Origin: Corynebacterium sp.
Lineage (GTDB): Bacteria; Actinomycetota; Actinomycetes; Mycobacteriales; Mycobacteriaceae
Assembly (NCBI RefSeq): GCF_022712275.1
Contig: NZ_JALAGU010000025.1
Location: 1-22,589, forward strand
DNA length: 22,589 nucleotides
Reading direction: 5' to 3'
Part shown: in pieces, positions 15,991-22,589 of the stretch
Numbering within the stretch: position 1 is the first letter of the stretch
How the letters are laid out: each line of letters begins with the position of its first letter
Notes under the pieces: generated by a model
Told to the model about the DNA's origin: nothing
The model's input: only the letters and a program-made list of their open reading frames with translations
Database searches by the model: none
Made by a program: the position numbers and the translations under genes

Positions 15991-18567
15991 CTACGCGCGC
16001 AGCGTGGCCCCGACCGTCGAGGCGGCGGCGGCGACAGCGGCCTCTCGGGCTTCGGACGCCTCGTCCTCGGTGAGGGTCCGGTCGGTGGCACGGAACCGGA
16101 GGGAGTAGGTCAGCGACCGCTTGCCCTCGCCCAGCGCCTCGGCGTGGTACTCGTCGAACAGACGGATCGCCTCGAGCAGCTCACCGGCACCTGAGACCAG
16201 CGCGGCCTCGACATCGGCGGCCGGGGTGGTCTCGTCGACGACCACGGCGACATCCTGGTACAGAGCCGGGAACGGGGACAGCACCGGGCGGGGGAAGGAC
16301 TCCGCCAACGGCAGACCGTCGAGGTTGACCTCCACGGCGATGGTCCGCTTCGGCAGGTCGGCGCGCTCACAGACCTGCGGGTGCAGCTCACCGGCGTGGC
16401 CGACGACGACCTCGCCACCGTCGACCACGGCGAGAACCTCGGCACACCGGCCCGGGTGCCACGGCAGGTACTCCGCATTGCGCAGCGTGACCTCGACACC
16501 AGCGGCCCGGGCGATGACACGGACGGCCTCGAAGGCGTCGGCGGCGGTGTACGGCCGGGCCGGACCCCGGGTGCCCTGGAGCTCCCGGTCACCGGCGGCG
16601 ATGACGGCGACGTGCAACGGCTGGTCAGGCAGGGACGCCAGCAGCTCTGTGACCTCCTCATCGGAGGGTCGACCGGCAGTCGAGGGCATCGGGGAGGTCC
16701 CGGACACCCCGGTCGGCAGGGTGACCTGCTCGACACCGAAGAGTCCGAGGTCCTTCTGGCCACGGGTGATGTTGCGACGCAGAGAGTCGATCATCGACGG
16801 CAGCAGCGTCGTCCCGATGGTCGCGACGTCGCTCTCCAGCGGGTTCAGCACCCGGATGGCGGACCGACGCGGGTCAGAGGCGTCCAGCCCCCACACGTCG
16901 AAGGTGTCGTTGGGGATGAACGGGCTCGGCAGAATCTCGAGCCAGCCGTTCCACGCCAGGGCGTGGCCGACGGAGCGGCGCATCCGCTGGCGCGGAGTCA
17001 GACCGCGGCCGGCCGGGGCATTCGGGATGACCGAGGGAATCTTGTCGAGTCCTTCGAGACGCAGAACCTCCTCGACGAGCTCAGCGGGGATGGTGAGGTC
17101 CGGACGCCAGGTCGGCGGGACGACCTCGATGGCCATTGCACCGTTGGCGTCACGCTCACCGGTCGGAGTGACCTTGCAGCCGACCTCGGTGAGGCGTCCG
17201 ACCGTGGTACCCGAGGGGTAGATCGTGCCGGCCATCCGGCCCGGGGCGGAGGTGTGCATGGCGATGGTCGGCATGGCAGGGACCTCGCCGACGATCGACA
17301 CACCCGGCACCACGGTGCCGCCGGCGATCCGGGTCAGCAGGGCGACAGCGAAGTCGAGGGCGGCCTCGATGGCGGCCGGATCGGCGCCACGCTCAAAGCG
17401 CCGGGACGCCTCGGAGGAGAGCTTGTGACGGCGGGAGGTGCGGGCCACGGTGATCTGGTCGAAGTGCGCGGCTTCGAAGTAGACGTCGGTGGTCTCTGCG
17501 GAGATCTCCGAAGTGGAGCCGCCCATGACACCCGCCATGGACTGGATGCCCGTGGCATCGGAGATGACGACGTCTTCACCGGACAGGGTGCGCTCGACGC
17601 CGTCGAGGGTGGTGAGCTTCTCCCCCTCGGTGGCGAGGTGCACATGCAGGTCACCGGCGATCTTCCCGGCGTCGAAGGCGTGCATCGGCTGGCCGAGCAG
17701 GAACATGACGTAGTTGGTGACGTCGGTGGCGGCGTTGACCGGACGCTGACCGGCCAGCAGCAGCTCACGCTGCATCCAGTACGGGGACTCGACGGTCGGG
17801 TCGATGCCCGAGACACGACGGATACCGAAGCGGGACGCCTTGGTCTCCGGATCGACGGTGATGGCGGGCAGGTCCGAGGCGTCACCGGCGGACGGCAGGC
17901 CGGCCAGCAGGTCGGTCGCCAGGGCCGCGGCGGCCGGGTCGGTCGCCGGGTCACGGAAGGACAGGCCGAAGGACGCCGCGAGCTCCCGGGCCAGGCCACG
18001 GGCGGACAGGGCGTAGCCGCGGTCCGGGGTGACGTTGACCTCGAAGACGGTGTCGTCGAGGCCGAGGAACTCACGGGCGTCCTCACCGATGACGATGCGG
18101 GGGTCCTCTGCCTCCTTACCGCGCAGGGCGATGATGCCGGCGGTCTGGACGGACGCCAGGCCGAGCTCTGCAGCGGAGCACATCATGCCTTCGGAGACCT
18201 TCCCGTAGGTCTTTCGGGCGGCGATCTCGAAACCACCGGGCAGCACAGCCCCGGGCAGGGAGACGATGACGATGTCCCCCTGACGGAAGTTCCGGGCACC
18301 GCAGATGATGTGCTGCGGCTCGCCGGACCCGTTGGCGTCGCCGACGTTGACCTCGCAGTAGCGGATCGGCTTCTTGAAACCTTCGAGTTCTTCGAAGCTC
18401 TCGACGCGTCCGAAGACGATGGCACCGGTGGATTCGGCGATGTGCTCGTAGCCTTCGGTCTCGAAGCCGACGCGGACGAATCCGGCGTCCATCTCCTCGC
18501 TGGTGACGGAGAAGGAGGCGTTGGAGGTCCGGAGAAGGCGGGTGAGCCAGTCCTGGGAGATCAGCAT
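15991..18567 (-). CDS. pheT: Phenylalanyl-tRNA synthetase beta subunit
   Basis: Beta chain of the alpha2-beta2 synthetase that charges tRNA-Phe. The 858-aa protein has the standard bacterial domain order: an N-terminal OB-fold tRNA-binding domain (about 45-155), the B3/B4 editing module (about 225-395, with YVMFLLGQPMHAFD), B5 (about 425-500), the catalytic-like core, and a C-terminal anticodon-binding ferredoxin-like domain (about 765-858). The start MLISQDWLTRLL matches the family. It follows pheS by 69 bp and is probably cotranscribed. Confidence 0.97.
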   Translation of the reverse strand: MLISQDWLTRLLRTSNASFSVTSEEMDAGFVRVGFETEGYEHIAESTGAIVFGRVESFEELEGFKKPIRYCEVNVGDANGSGEPQHIICGARNFRQGDIVIVSLPGAVLPGGFEIAARKTYGKVSEGMMCSAAELGLASVQTAGIIALRGKEAEDPRIVIGEDAREFLGLDDTVFEVNVTPDRGYALSARGLARELAASFGLSFRDPATDPAAAALATDLLAGLPSAGDASDLPAITVDPETKASRFGIRRVSGIDPTVESPYWMQRELLLAGQRPVNAATDVTNYVMFLLGQPMHAFDAGKIAGDLHVHLATEGEKLTTLDGVERTLSGEDVVISDATGIQSMAGVMGGSTSEISAETTDVYFEAAHFDQITVARTSRRHKLSSEASRRFERGADPAAIEAALDFAVALLTRIAGGTVVPGVSIVGEVPAMPTIAMHTSAPGRMAGTIYPSGTTVGRLTEVGCKVTPTGERDANGAMAIEVVPPTWRPDLTIPAELVEEVLRLEGLDKIPSVIPNAPAGRGLTPRQRMRRSVGHALAWNGWLEILPSPFIPNDTFDVWGLDASDPRRSAIRVLNPLESDVATIGTTLLPSMIDSLRRNITRGQKDLGLFGVEQVTLPTGVSGTSPMPSTAGRPSDEEVTELLASLPDQPLHVAVIAAGDRELQGTRGPARPYTAADAFEAVRVIARAAGVEVTLRNAEYLPWHPGRCAEVLAVVDGGEVVVGHAGELHPQVCERADLPKRTIAVEVNLDGLPLAESFPRPVLSPFPALYQDVAVVVDETTPAADVEAALVSGAGELLEAIRLFDEYHAEALGEGKRSLTYSLRFRATDRTLTEDEASEAREAAVAAAASTVGATLRA

Positions 18568-18636
18568 GGGTGGTACTCGGTTCCTTGGGGTGAAGAGGTC
18601 AGGAGGTTGATGTCTACGCAGTGACGCGACGGTGGG

Positions 18637-19659
18637 TCAGCCGCGGATGCCGAAGGGCTCGGTGAAGCGGACGTCGCCCTCCACCATGTCGCGCATGTCC
18701 GGCAGACCGTTGCGGAACTGCAGGGTGCGCTCAATGCCCATACCGAAGGCGAAGCCCGAGTAGACCTCCGGATCGATGCCGGCAGCGGTCAGGACGTTGG
18801 GGTTGACCATGCCGCAGCCGCCCCACTCGATCCAGCCGGCTCCGCCCTTCTTGTCCGGGAACCAGACGTCGACCTCAGCCGACGGTTCGGTGAAGGGGAA
18901 GTAGTTCGGGCGGATGCGGGTCCTGGCGTCCTCACCGAACAGGACACGGGCGAGGTGGTCCAGCGTGCCCTTGAGGTGTGCCATGGTCAGCCCCTTGTCG
19001 ACGGCGAGACCCTCGACCTGGTGGAAGACCGGGGTGTGGGTGGCGTCGAGCTCGTCGGTGCGGAAGACACGGCCCGGGCAGGCGATGTAGATCGGCACAT
19101 CGCGTGAGAGCATGGTGCGGACCTGCACCGGAGAGGTGTGGGTGCGCATGACCTGCGTCGATCCCTCGGGTCCGATGTGGAAGGTGTCCTGCAGGGTGCG
19201 GGCCGGGTGGTCCGGGAGGAAGTTGAGGGCGTCGAAGTTGAAGTACTCCGCCTCGATCTCGGGCCCCTCGGCGATCTCCCAGCCCATGCCGACGAAGATG
19301 TCGGCGATCTGCTCGGTGAGGATGGTGATCGGGTGCTGGCCACCACGCTGACCCCGGGTGGCGGGCATCGTCACGTCGATACGCTCGGCGGCGAGCACCT
19401 CGGCGTTGCGCTTCTCCTCCAGGCGGGTCTTCGTGAGGTTGAAGGCCTTCTCGACCCGGCCCCTGGCCTGGTTCACGATCCGGCCGGCGTCCTTGCGCTG
19501 GTCCTTCGGCAGGCTGCCGAGGCCTCGTCGGGCGGCCGGGATCGGGGCGTCATCCCCCAGGTGGGCGCGGCGCAGCTCCGGGAGCTGGTCCAGGTCCGTC
19601 GCCGCGGCGAAAGCCTGTTCCGCAGCTTCTGCCGCAGCGGTCAGGCCCGCTTCGCTCAT
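18637..19659 (-). CDS. pheS: Phenylalanyl-tRNA synthetase alpha subunit
   Basis: Catalytic class II subunit. With the ATG at 19659 the protein has 340 aa. It shows an N-terminal coiled-coil arm (about 1-90) that contacts tRNA, motif 2 with HTPVFHQVEG, and motif 3 with GFAFGMGIER, where the alanine of GFAFG lines the phenylalanine pocket. An in-frame GTG at 19686 would add nine residues. I prefer the ATG because MSEAGLTAAAEAA matches the start of corynebacterial PheS and a GGGG stretch lies about 7 nt before it. Confidence 0.94.
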   Translation of the reverse strand: MSEAGLTAAAEAAEQAFAAATDLDQLPELRRAHLGDDAPIPAARRGLGSLPKDQRKDAGRIVNQARGRVEKAFNLTKTRLEEKRNAEVLAAERIDVTMPATRGQRGGQHPITILTEQIADIFVGMGWEIAEGPEIEAEYFNFDALNFLPDHPARTLQDTFHIGPEGSTQVMRTHTSPVQVRTMLSRDVPIYIACPGRVFRTDELDATHTPVFHQVEGLAVDKGLTMAHLKGTLDHLARVLFGEDARTRIRPNYFPFTEPSAEVDVWFPDKKGGAGWIEWGGCGMVNPNVLTAAGIDPEVYSGFAFGMGIERTLQFRNGLPDMRDMVEGDVRFTEPFGIRG

Positions 19660-19759
19660 GTCTACCCCGTCAGCCACCTGCTGCACCTCACACTCGTGGA
19701 AATCATCGGAAAATCGTCAATAGCCGGTTGATCATCTTAGCAATACTGCGCTGCAGTTA

Positions 19760-20659
19760 TCACACCCGGGCGACCCGTGCGGTCTCGTAGAGGCACACCG
19801 CCGCCGCAGTCACCAGGTTGAAGGACTCCGCCAGCCCCTGCATCGGGATCGAGACCCGTACATCGGCGAGGTCCTGCCAGTCACCGAGACCGTGGGCCTC
19901 GTTGCCGAACAGCCAGGCGACGCGCTGCCCGAGCAAGGGTGTCTCCCCCGCCGGCGCCACGGACGCCTCGTCGAGGGAGACGTCGCCGTCCCCGGAGGTC
20001 GCCAGCACGAGGTATCCCTGCTCGTGGAGTCGCTCGACAACCTCGGGGATGCTGGTGTGCCGGGTGACAGGCAGGTGGAACACCGATCCCGCTGACGAGC
20101 GCACGGCCTTCCCGCCCTGCGGGTCGACGGTCTCCCCCGCGAAGATGACGCCGGCGGCACCCGTGGCGTCCGCGACACGGATGAGGGCTCCGGCATTGCC
20201 GGGCTCGGCGGTCTCCACCGGTACCGCGAGGACGCGCGGGGTATCCGGCCCCGCGGACGCGAGGACGCCGTCCAGGTCAGTGAGCTGGGAGGTGCACAGT
20301 GCGAAGAGGCCGGTCGAGGTGACGGACTCACTGAGGGCGTGCGCGGCGCGGTCGGTGATCAGGCTGACATGGACACCACGGGTGTCGTCCCCGGTGAGAG
20401 CGTCGAGCTCACGGCCGAAGGAGTCGAGGGCGTCCTCGGTGAGGAAGACGTCGACGACGTTTCCGTGACGCAGGGCGGACATCACCGCGTTGGATCCTTC
20501 GGCGAGGAAACGGCCGGCCTTGCGTCGCACGGCGGCGCGGTGGAGCTTGGCGGCGTTGACGATCCGGGGGGTGCGTTCGGTGAAGGGTTCGTCGCCCATC
20601 CGGCTGCGCCAGTTGGCGGACAGCGGCGAGGAGACGGGAGGAACGGGGGCGTCAGTCAT
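19760..20659 (-). CDS. TrmH/SpoU-family RNA 2'-O-methyltransferase
   Basis: SPOUT-fold SAM-dependent methyltransferase of 299 aa, probably acting on 23S rRNA ribose. An N-terminal substrate-binding domain (about 25-110, with RKAGRFLAEG) precedes the knotted catalytic domain. This carries motif 1 PGNAGALIRVADATGA, motif 2 WLFGNEAHGL and motif 3 IPMQGLAESFNLVTAAAV. An open frame extends 54 residues further upstream, but a TACACT box ends 6 nt before the ATG at 20659, so I use that start. The neighbour position next to rplT equals that of the gene called tsnR in mycobacteria. The target nucleotide is unknown. Confidence 0.88.
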   Translation of the reverse strand: MTDAPVPPVSSPLSANWRSRMGDEPFTERTPRIVNAAKLHRAAVRRKAGRFLAEGSNAVMSALRHGNVVDVFLTEDALDSFGRELDALTGDDTRGVHVSLITDRAAHALSESVTSTGLFALCTSQLTDLDGVLASAGPDTPRVLAVPVETAEPGNAGALIRVADATGAAGVIFAGETVDPQGGKAVRSSAGSVFHLPVTRHTSIPEVVERLHEQGYLVLATSGDGDVSLDEASVAPAGETPLLGQRVAWLFGNEAHGLGDWQDLADVRVSIPMQGLAESFNLVTAAAVCLYETARVARV

Positions 20660-20665
20660 GGAGCC

Positions 20666-20671
20666 AGTGTA
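20666..20671 (-). promoter_or_regulatory. Candidate -10 box of the RNA methyltransferase gene (leaderless)
   Basis: TACACT on the minus strand, 6 nt before the ATG at 20659. It lies downstream of the rplT terminator, so it would give the methyltransferase its own leaderless message. No convincing -35 hexamer is seen. Confidence 0.5.
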
Positions 20672-20712
20672 TCGGGACCACTGGTGAGGGCGCGGCGCGG
20701 CCTTCACATACG

Positions 20713-20748
20713 AAAACCGCACCTCCCGGTGTGTACCGGGTGGTGCGG
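20713..20748 (-). terminator. Intrinsic terminator of infC-rpmI-rplT
   Basis: A 14-bp stem with one mismatch (20717-20730 with 20735-20748) and a GTGT/ACAC tetraloop is followed on the minus strand by TTTTCG. It lies 47 bp after the rplT stop. This is one of only two hairpins in the window with a clear U tract. Confidence 0.88.
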
Positions 20749-20795
20749 TCAGCAGGGGTGCGCGGTGGCCTGGGCCGGCGCAGTGCGTCGGTCGC

Positions 20796-21179
20796 CTACT
20801 TGGCGACCGGGGCGTTGACATCCTCGGGGAGGGCGGCCTTGGCAGCCTCGACGAGAGCGGTGAACGCGGCCGGATCGGAGACGGCGATCTCGGCGAGGTT
20901 CTTGCGGTCGACCTCGATGCCGGCGAGACGCAGGCCCTGGATCAGACGGTTGTAGGTGATGTCGTTGGCCCGGGCAGCGGCGTTGATGCGCTGGATCCAG
21001 AGCTTGCGGAACTCACCCTTGCGGGCGCGGCGGTCGCGGAAGGCGTAGGTCTTCGAGTGGAGGACCTGCTCCTTGGCCTTGCGGTACAGGCGGGAGCGCT
21101 GACCCCGGTAGCCGGAAGCCTCGTTGAGGATTTCGCGGCGCTTCTTCTTCGCGTTCACAGAGCGCTTGACACGTGCCAT
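20796..21179 (-). CDS. rplT: 50S ribosomal protein L20
   Basis: Early 23S rRNA-binding assembly protein of the large subunit; 127 aa, typical length. Begins MARVKRSVNAKKKRREIL with the usual long basic N-terminal helix, followed by KGEFRKLWIQRINAAAR (about 54-70), the L20 signature. In other bacteria L20 represses its own operon by binding mRNA. The ATG has AAAGGA about 8 nt upstream. Confidence 0.98.
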   Translation of the reverse strand: MARVKRSVNAKKKRREILNEASGYRGQRSRLYRKAKEQVLHSKTYAFRDRRARKGEFRKLWIQRINAAARANDITYNRLIQGLRLAGIEVDRKNLAEIAVSDPAAFTALVEAAKAALPEDVNAPVAK

Positions 21180-21238
21180 GATTGACGTCCTTTGTTACTT
21201 AGTTGACGGTTGTCGGTTTCAGGGGGTGCAGGCGCTCT

Positions 21239-21433
21239 TTAGGCCTTGCCGAGGAGGCGCTTGATGCGCTTGGTGTCGTCCGCGGACACCTCGGTGGTGC
21301 CCTTCAGGCGACGGGTGCGGGTGGAGGGCTTTCCCTCGAGGAGGTGGCGGCGGTTGGCCTGCTCGCGGCGGAGCTTGCCGGAACCGGTGACCTTGATGCG
21401 CTTGGCGGTGCCCTTGTGGGTCTTCTGCTTCAT
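21239..21433 (-). CDS. rpmI: 50S ribosomal protein L35
   Basis: A 64-aa, strongly basic large-subunit protein. MKQKTHKGTAKRIKVTGSGK at the N terminus is the L35 signature, and NRRHLLEGKPSTRTRRL follows. AAGGAT lies 5 nt before the ATG. It is the middle gene of infC-rpmI-rplT, 60 bp after infC and 59 bp before rplT. Confidence 0.98.
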   Translation of the reverse strand: MKQKTHKGTAKRIKVTGSGKLRREQANRRHLLEGKPSTRTRRLKGTTEVSADDTKRIKRLLGKA

Positions 21434-21458
21434 CGTGGATCCTTAAATTCTCGTTGCT

Positions 21459-21478
21459 CCCGTGCCGGTGGGCACGGG
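21459..21478 (-). promoter_or_regulatory. Hairpin between infC and rpmI
   Basis: A perfect 8-bp stem CCCGTGCC / GGCACGGG with a 4-nt loop lies between the infC stop and the rpmI ribosome site. No U run follows. In Escherichia coli and Bacillus, L20 regulates this operon through structured mRNA around these genes, so this may be a regulatory or processing structure. Function is inferred from position only. Confidence 0.5.
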
Positions 21479-21493
21479 TGGCGTGGCGGAAGG

Positions 21494-22015
<522 letters not shown>

Positions 22016-22020
22016 GAGAA

Positions 22021-22026
22021 CTCCTC
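22021..22026 (-). promoter_or_regulatory. Ribosome binding site that fixes the infC AUC start
   Basis: GAGGAG on the minus strand, followed by TTCTC and then ATC. It is a near-perfect Shine-Dalgarno at 5-nt spacing, and it overlaps the TGA that closes the frame upstream of infC. Confidence 0.8.
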
Positions 22027-22070
22027 AGTAGCAGTGGTAGAAACGTGTACCGCGTACTGCGAGTGTGTGC

Positions 22071-22085
22071 GGACGGTGTCCGTCC
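22071..22085 (-). promoter_or_regulatory. Second hairpin in the infC leader
   Basis: A perfect 6-bp stem GGACGG / CCGTCC with loop ACA, about 45 nt before the infC ribosome site. Its CCGTCC arm is also complementary to the GGACGG end of the terminator-like hairpin at 22120-22166, so the two structures could compete. Confidence 0.45.
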
Positions 22086-22119
22086 CCATGGATCCCCCAC
22101 GGCGCGCCTGCACCGCATG

Positions 22120-22166
22120 AAAACCGTCCTCCGCACATGTCCACCACAGACACCGTCGGAGAACGG
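22120..22166 (-). terminator. Terminator-like attenuator hairpin in the infC leader
   Basis: On the minus strand CCGTTCTCCG (22157-22166) pairs with CGGAGGACGG (22124-22133) over 10 positions including one G-U. TTTT follows directly (22120-22123). The 23-nt loop can form an inner TGTC/GACA stem. Because it lies about 105 nt before infC within the predicted leader, it would work as a premature terminator rather than an operon end. Confidence 0.6.
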
Positions 22167-22225
22167 ACTTTCGTGACCCGGACCCAACTCGTGAGCGGTT
22201 CCAGGTGGGAGATACTCCACTTGCA

Positions 22226-22244
22226 GCCCGTCAGGTCGACGGGC
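22226..22244 (-). promoter_or_regulatory. Hairpin at the 5' end of the infC leader
   Basis: A perfect 7-bp stem GCCCGTC / GACGGGC with a 5-nt loop begins about 7 nt after the predicted transcription start. It may stabilise the 5' end or be part of a larger leader fold. Confidence 0.45.
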
Positions 22245-22257
22245 GGTAGTGGATCCG

Positions 22258-22286
22258 ATGCTAACACCTGCAGTGCCGAAGTCCAA
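22258..22286 (-). promoter_or_regulatory. Promoter of infC-rpmI-rplT
   Basis: On the minus strand TTGGAC (22281-22286) and TAGCAT (22258-22263) are separated by exactly 17 bp. Predicted start is near 22251, giving a 5' leader of about 235 nt before infC. The 349-bp gene-free stretch 22016-22364 is explained by this leader, this promoter, and the start region of the divergent gene. Confidence 0.55.
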
Positions 22287-22364
22287 ACCGCGCGCAACGG
22301 CAGCGTCCACTCCCCCGGAATACAGGCCTACCCGGGGGTGGTTGCCCTCATGTAACTTCATGTC

Positions 22365-22589
22365 ATGAGCACTCATCATGAGTCCGGGGGGACGTCGGGA
22401 AGCCGACCAACCCCTGGCACCACTCCTCCAGTCAACCAGAACCCTCCCCCGCGTCCGGAATGGGGTGAAGCTGCCCGGCCCGCACCACCCGTCGGCACCG
22501 CACCTCCGGGGTACGGACCACCCCCGGGATACGGCGGCCCTCCGCCCGGTTACGGGCCTCCCCCTGTCTACATGGGCCCACCTCCGGGC
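22365..22589 (+). CDS. N terminus of a Pro/Gly/Tyr-rich protein (partial, runs off the window)
   Basis: The only convincing plus-strand gene. Seventy-five residues are visible, beginning MSTHHESGGTSGSRPTP and then becoming a low-complexity PPGYG-type tract (about 47-75) with repeated PPGYG/PPPGYG units. No stop is reached. Such tails commonly precede membrane domains (RDD or DUF4870 types) in actinobacterial membrane proteins, but that part lies outside the window, so the function is unknown. A TAACTT sequence ends 6 nt before the ATG and might be a leaderless -10 box, but its match is weak. It is divergent from infC. Confidence 0.75.
   Translation, partial: MSTHHESGGTSGSRPTPGTTPPVNQNPPPRPEWGEAARPAPPVGTAPPGYGPPPGYGGPPPGYGPPPVYMGPPPG

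Noticed and set aside
16381..18624. A 747-codon plus-strand open frame opposite pheT, and similar long frames opposite the symporter (2958-4706) and galT (1707-2957)
   Set aside because: They are antisense frames of securely identified genes, with Arg/Asp/Gly/His-rich products typical of GC-rich mirror frames.
19715..19762. Promoter hexamers before pheS (TTGACG at 19715-19720; TAAGAT at 19734-19739)
   Set aside because: TTGACG has no acceptable -10 at 16-19 bp, and TAAGAT has only a poor -35 partner, so neither is strong enough to annotate.
19760..20821. A 353-aa version of the RNA methyltransferase overlapping the rplT end
   Set aside because: The first 54 residues cover the rplT terminator and lack family similarity; the ATG at 20659 directly follows a -10 box.

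Overview
The window reads as chromosomal DNA of a high-GC actinobacterium, most likely Corynebacterium or a close relative. Grounds: the full argCJBDFRGH cluster preceded by pheST, the infC-rpmI-rplT block next to a SpoU-type RNA methyltransferase, a very short Trm112-like gene beside tyrS, strong GC bias at third codon positions (which creates many long false ORFs on the opposite strand), and several starts that look leaderless. The species assignment is inference from gene content and order.

Layout, left to right. Positions 1-225 hold no protein gene. On the minus strand they carry a conserved rRNA leader (boxA-like) element and a candidate promoter, so an rRNA operon probably begins just left of the window. 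Positions 226-5733 are a minus-strand galactose operon, transcribed galM, SSS-family symporter, small two-helix membrane protein, galT, galK. The last three genes are joined by 4-bp ATGA overlaps. galE and a local regulator are absent. Positions 5810-7273 hold tyrS preceded by a 55-aa Trm112-like gene. Positions 7381-15848 are the arginine operon argC-J-B-D-F-R-G-H, with a candidate ArgR operator and promoter before argC and a strong hairpin after argH. Positions 15991-19659 are pheS-pheT. Positions 19760-20659 encode a TrmH/SpoU methyltransferase. Positions 20796-22015 are infC-rpmI-rplT, ending in a textbook U-tract terminator. Positions 22016-22364 form a long structured infC leader plus its promoter. 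At 22365 a gene on the plus strand begins and runs off the right edge.

Almost everything is core metabolism and translation: arginine biosynthesis from N-acetylglutamate to arginine with its own repressor inside the operon, two aminoacyl-tRNA synthetases, IF3 with L35 and L20, and a likely rRNA methyltransferase. The accessory part is the galactose operon, sited between tyrS and the presumed rRNA operon.

I see no clearly new multi-gene system. The parts most worth following up are regulatory: an apparent AUC start for infC behind a leader with a terminator-like hairpin, a repeated pattern of TACACT placed 6-8 nt before ATG (leaderless transcripts), and a galactose-locus symporter whose predicted sugar and sodium ligands differ from the vSGLT archetype.
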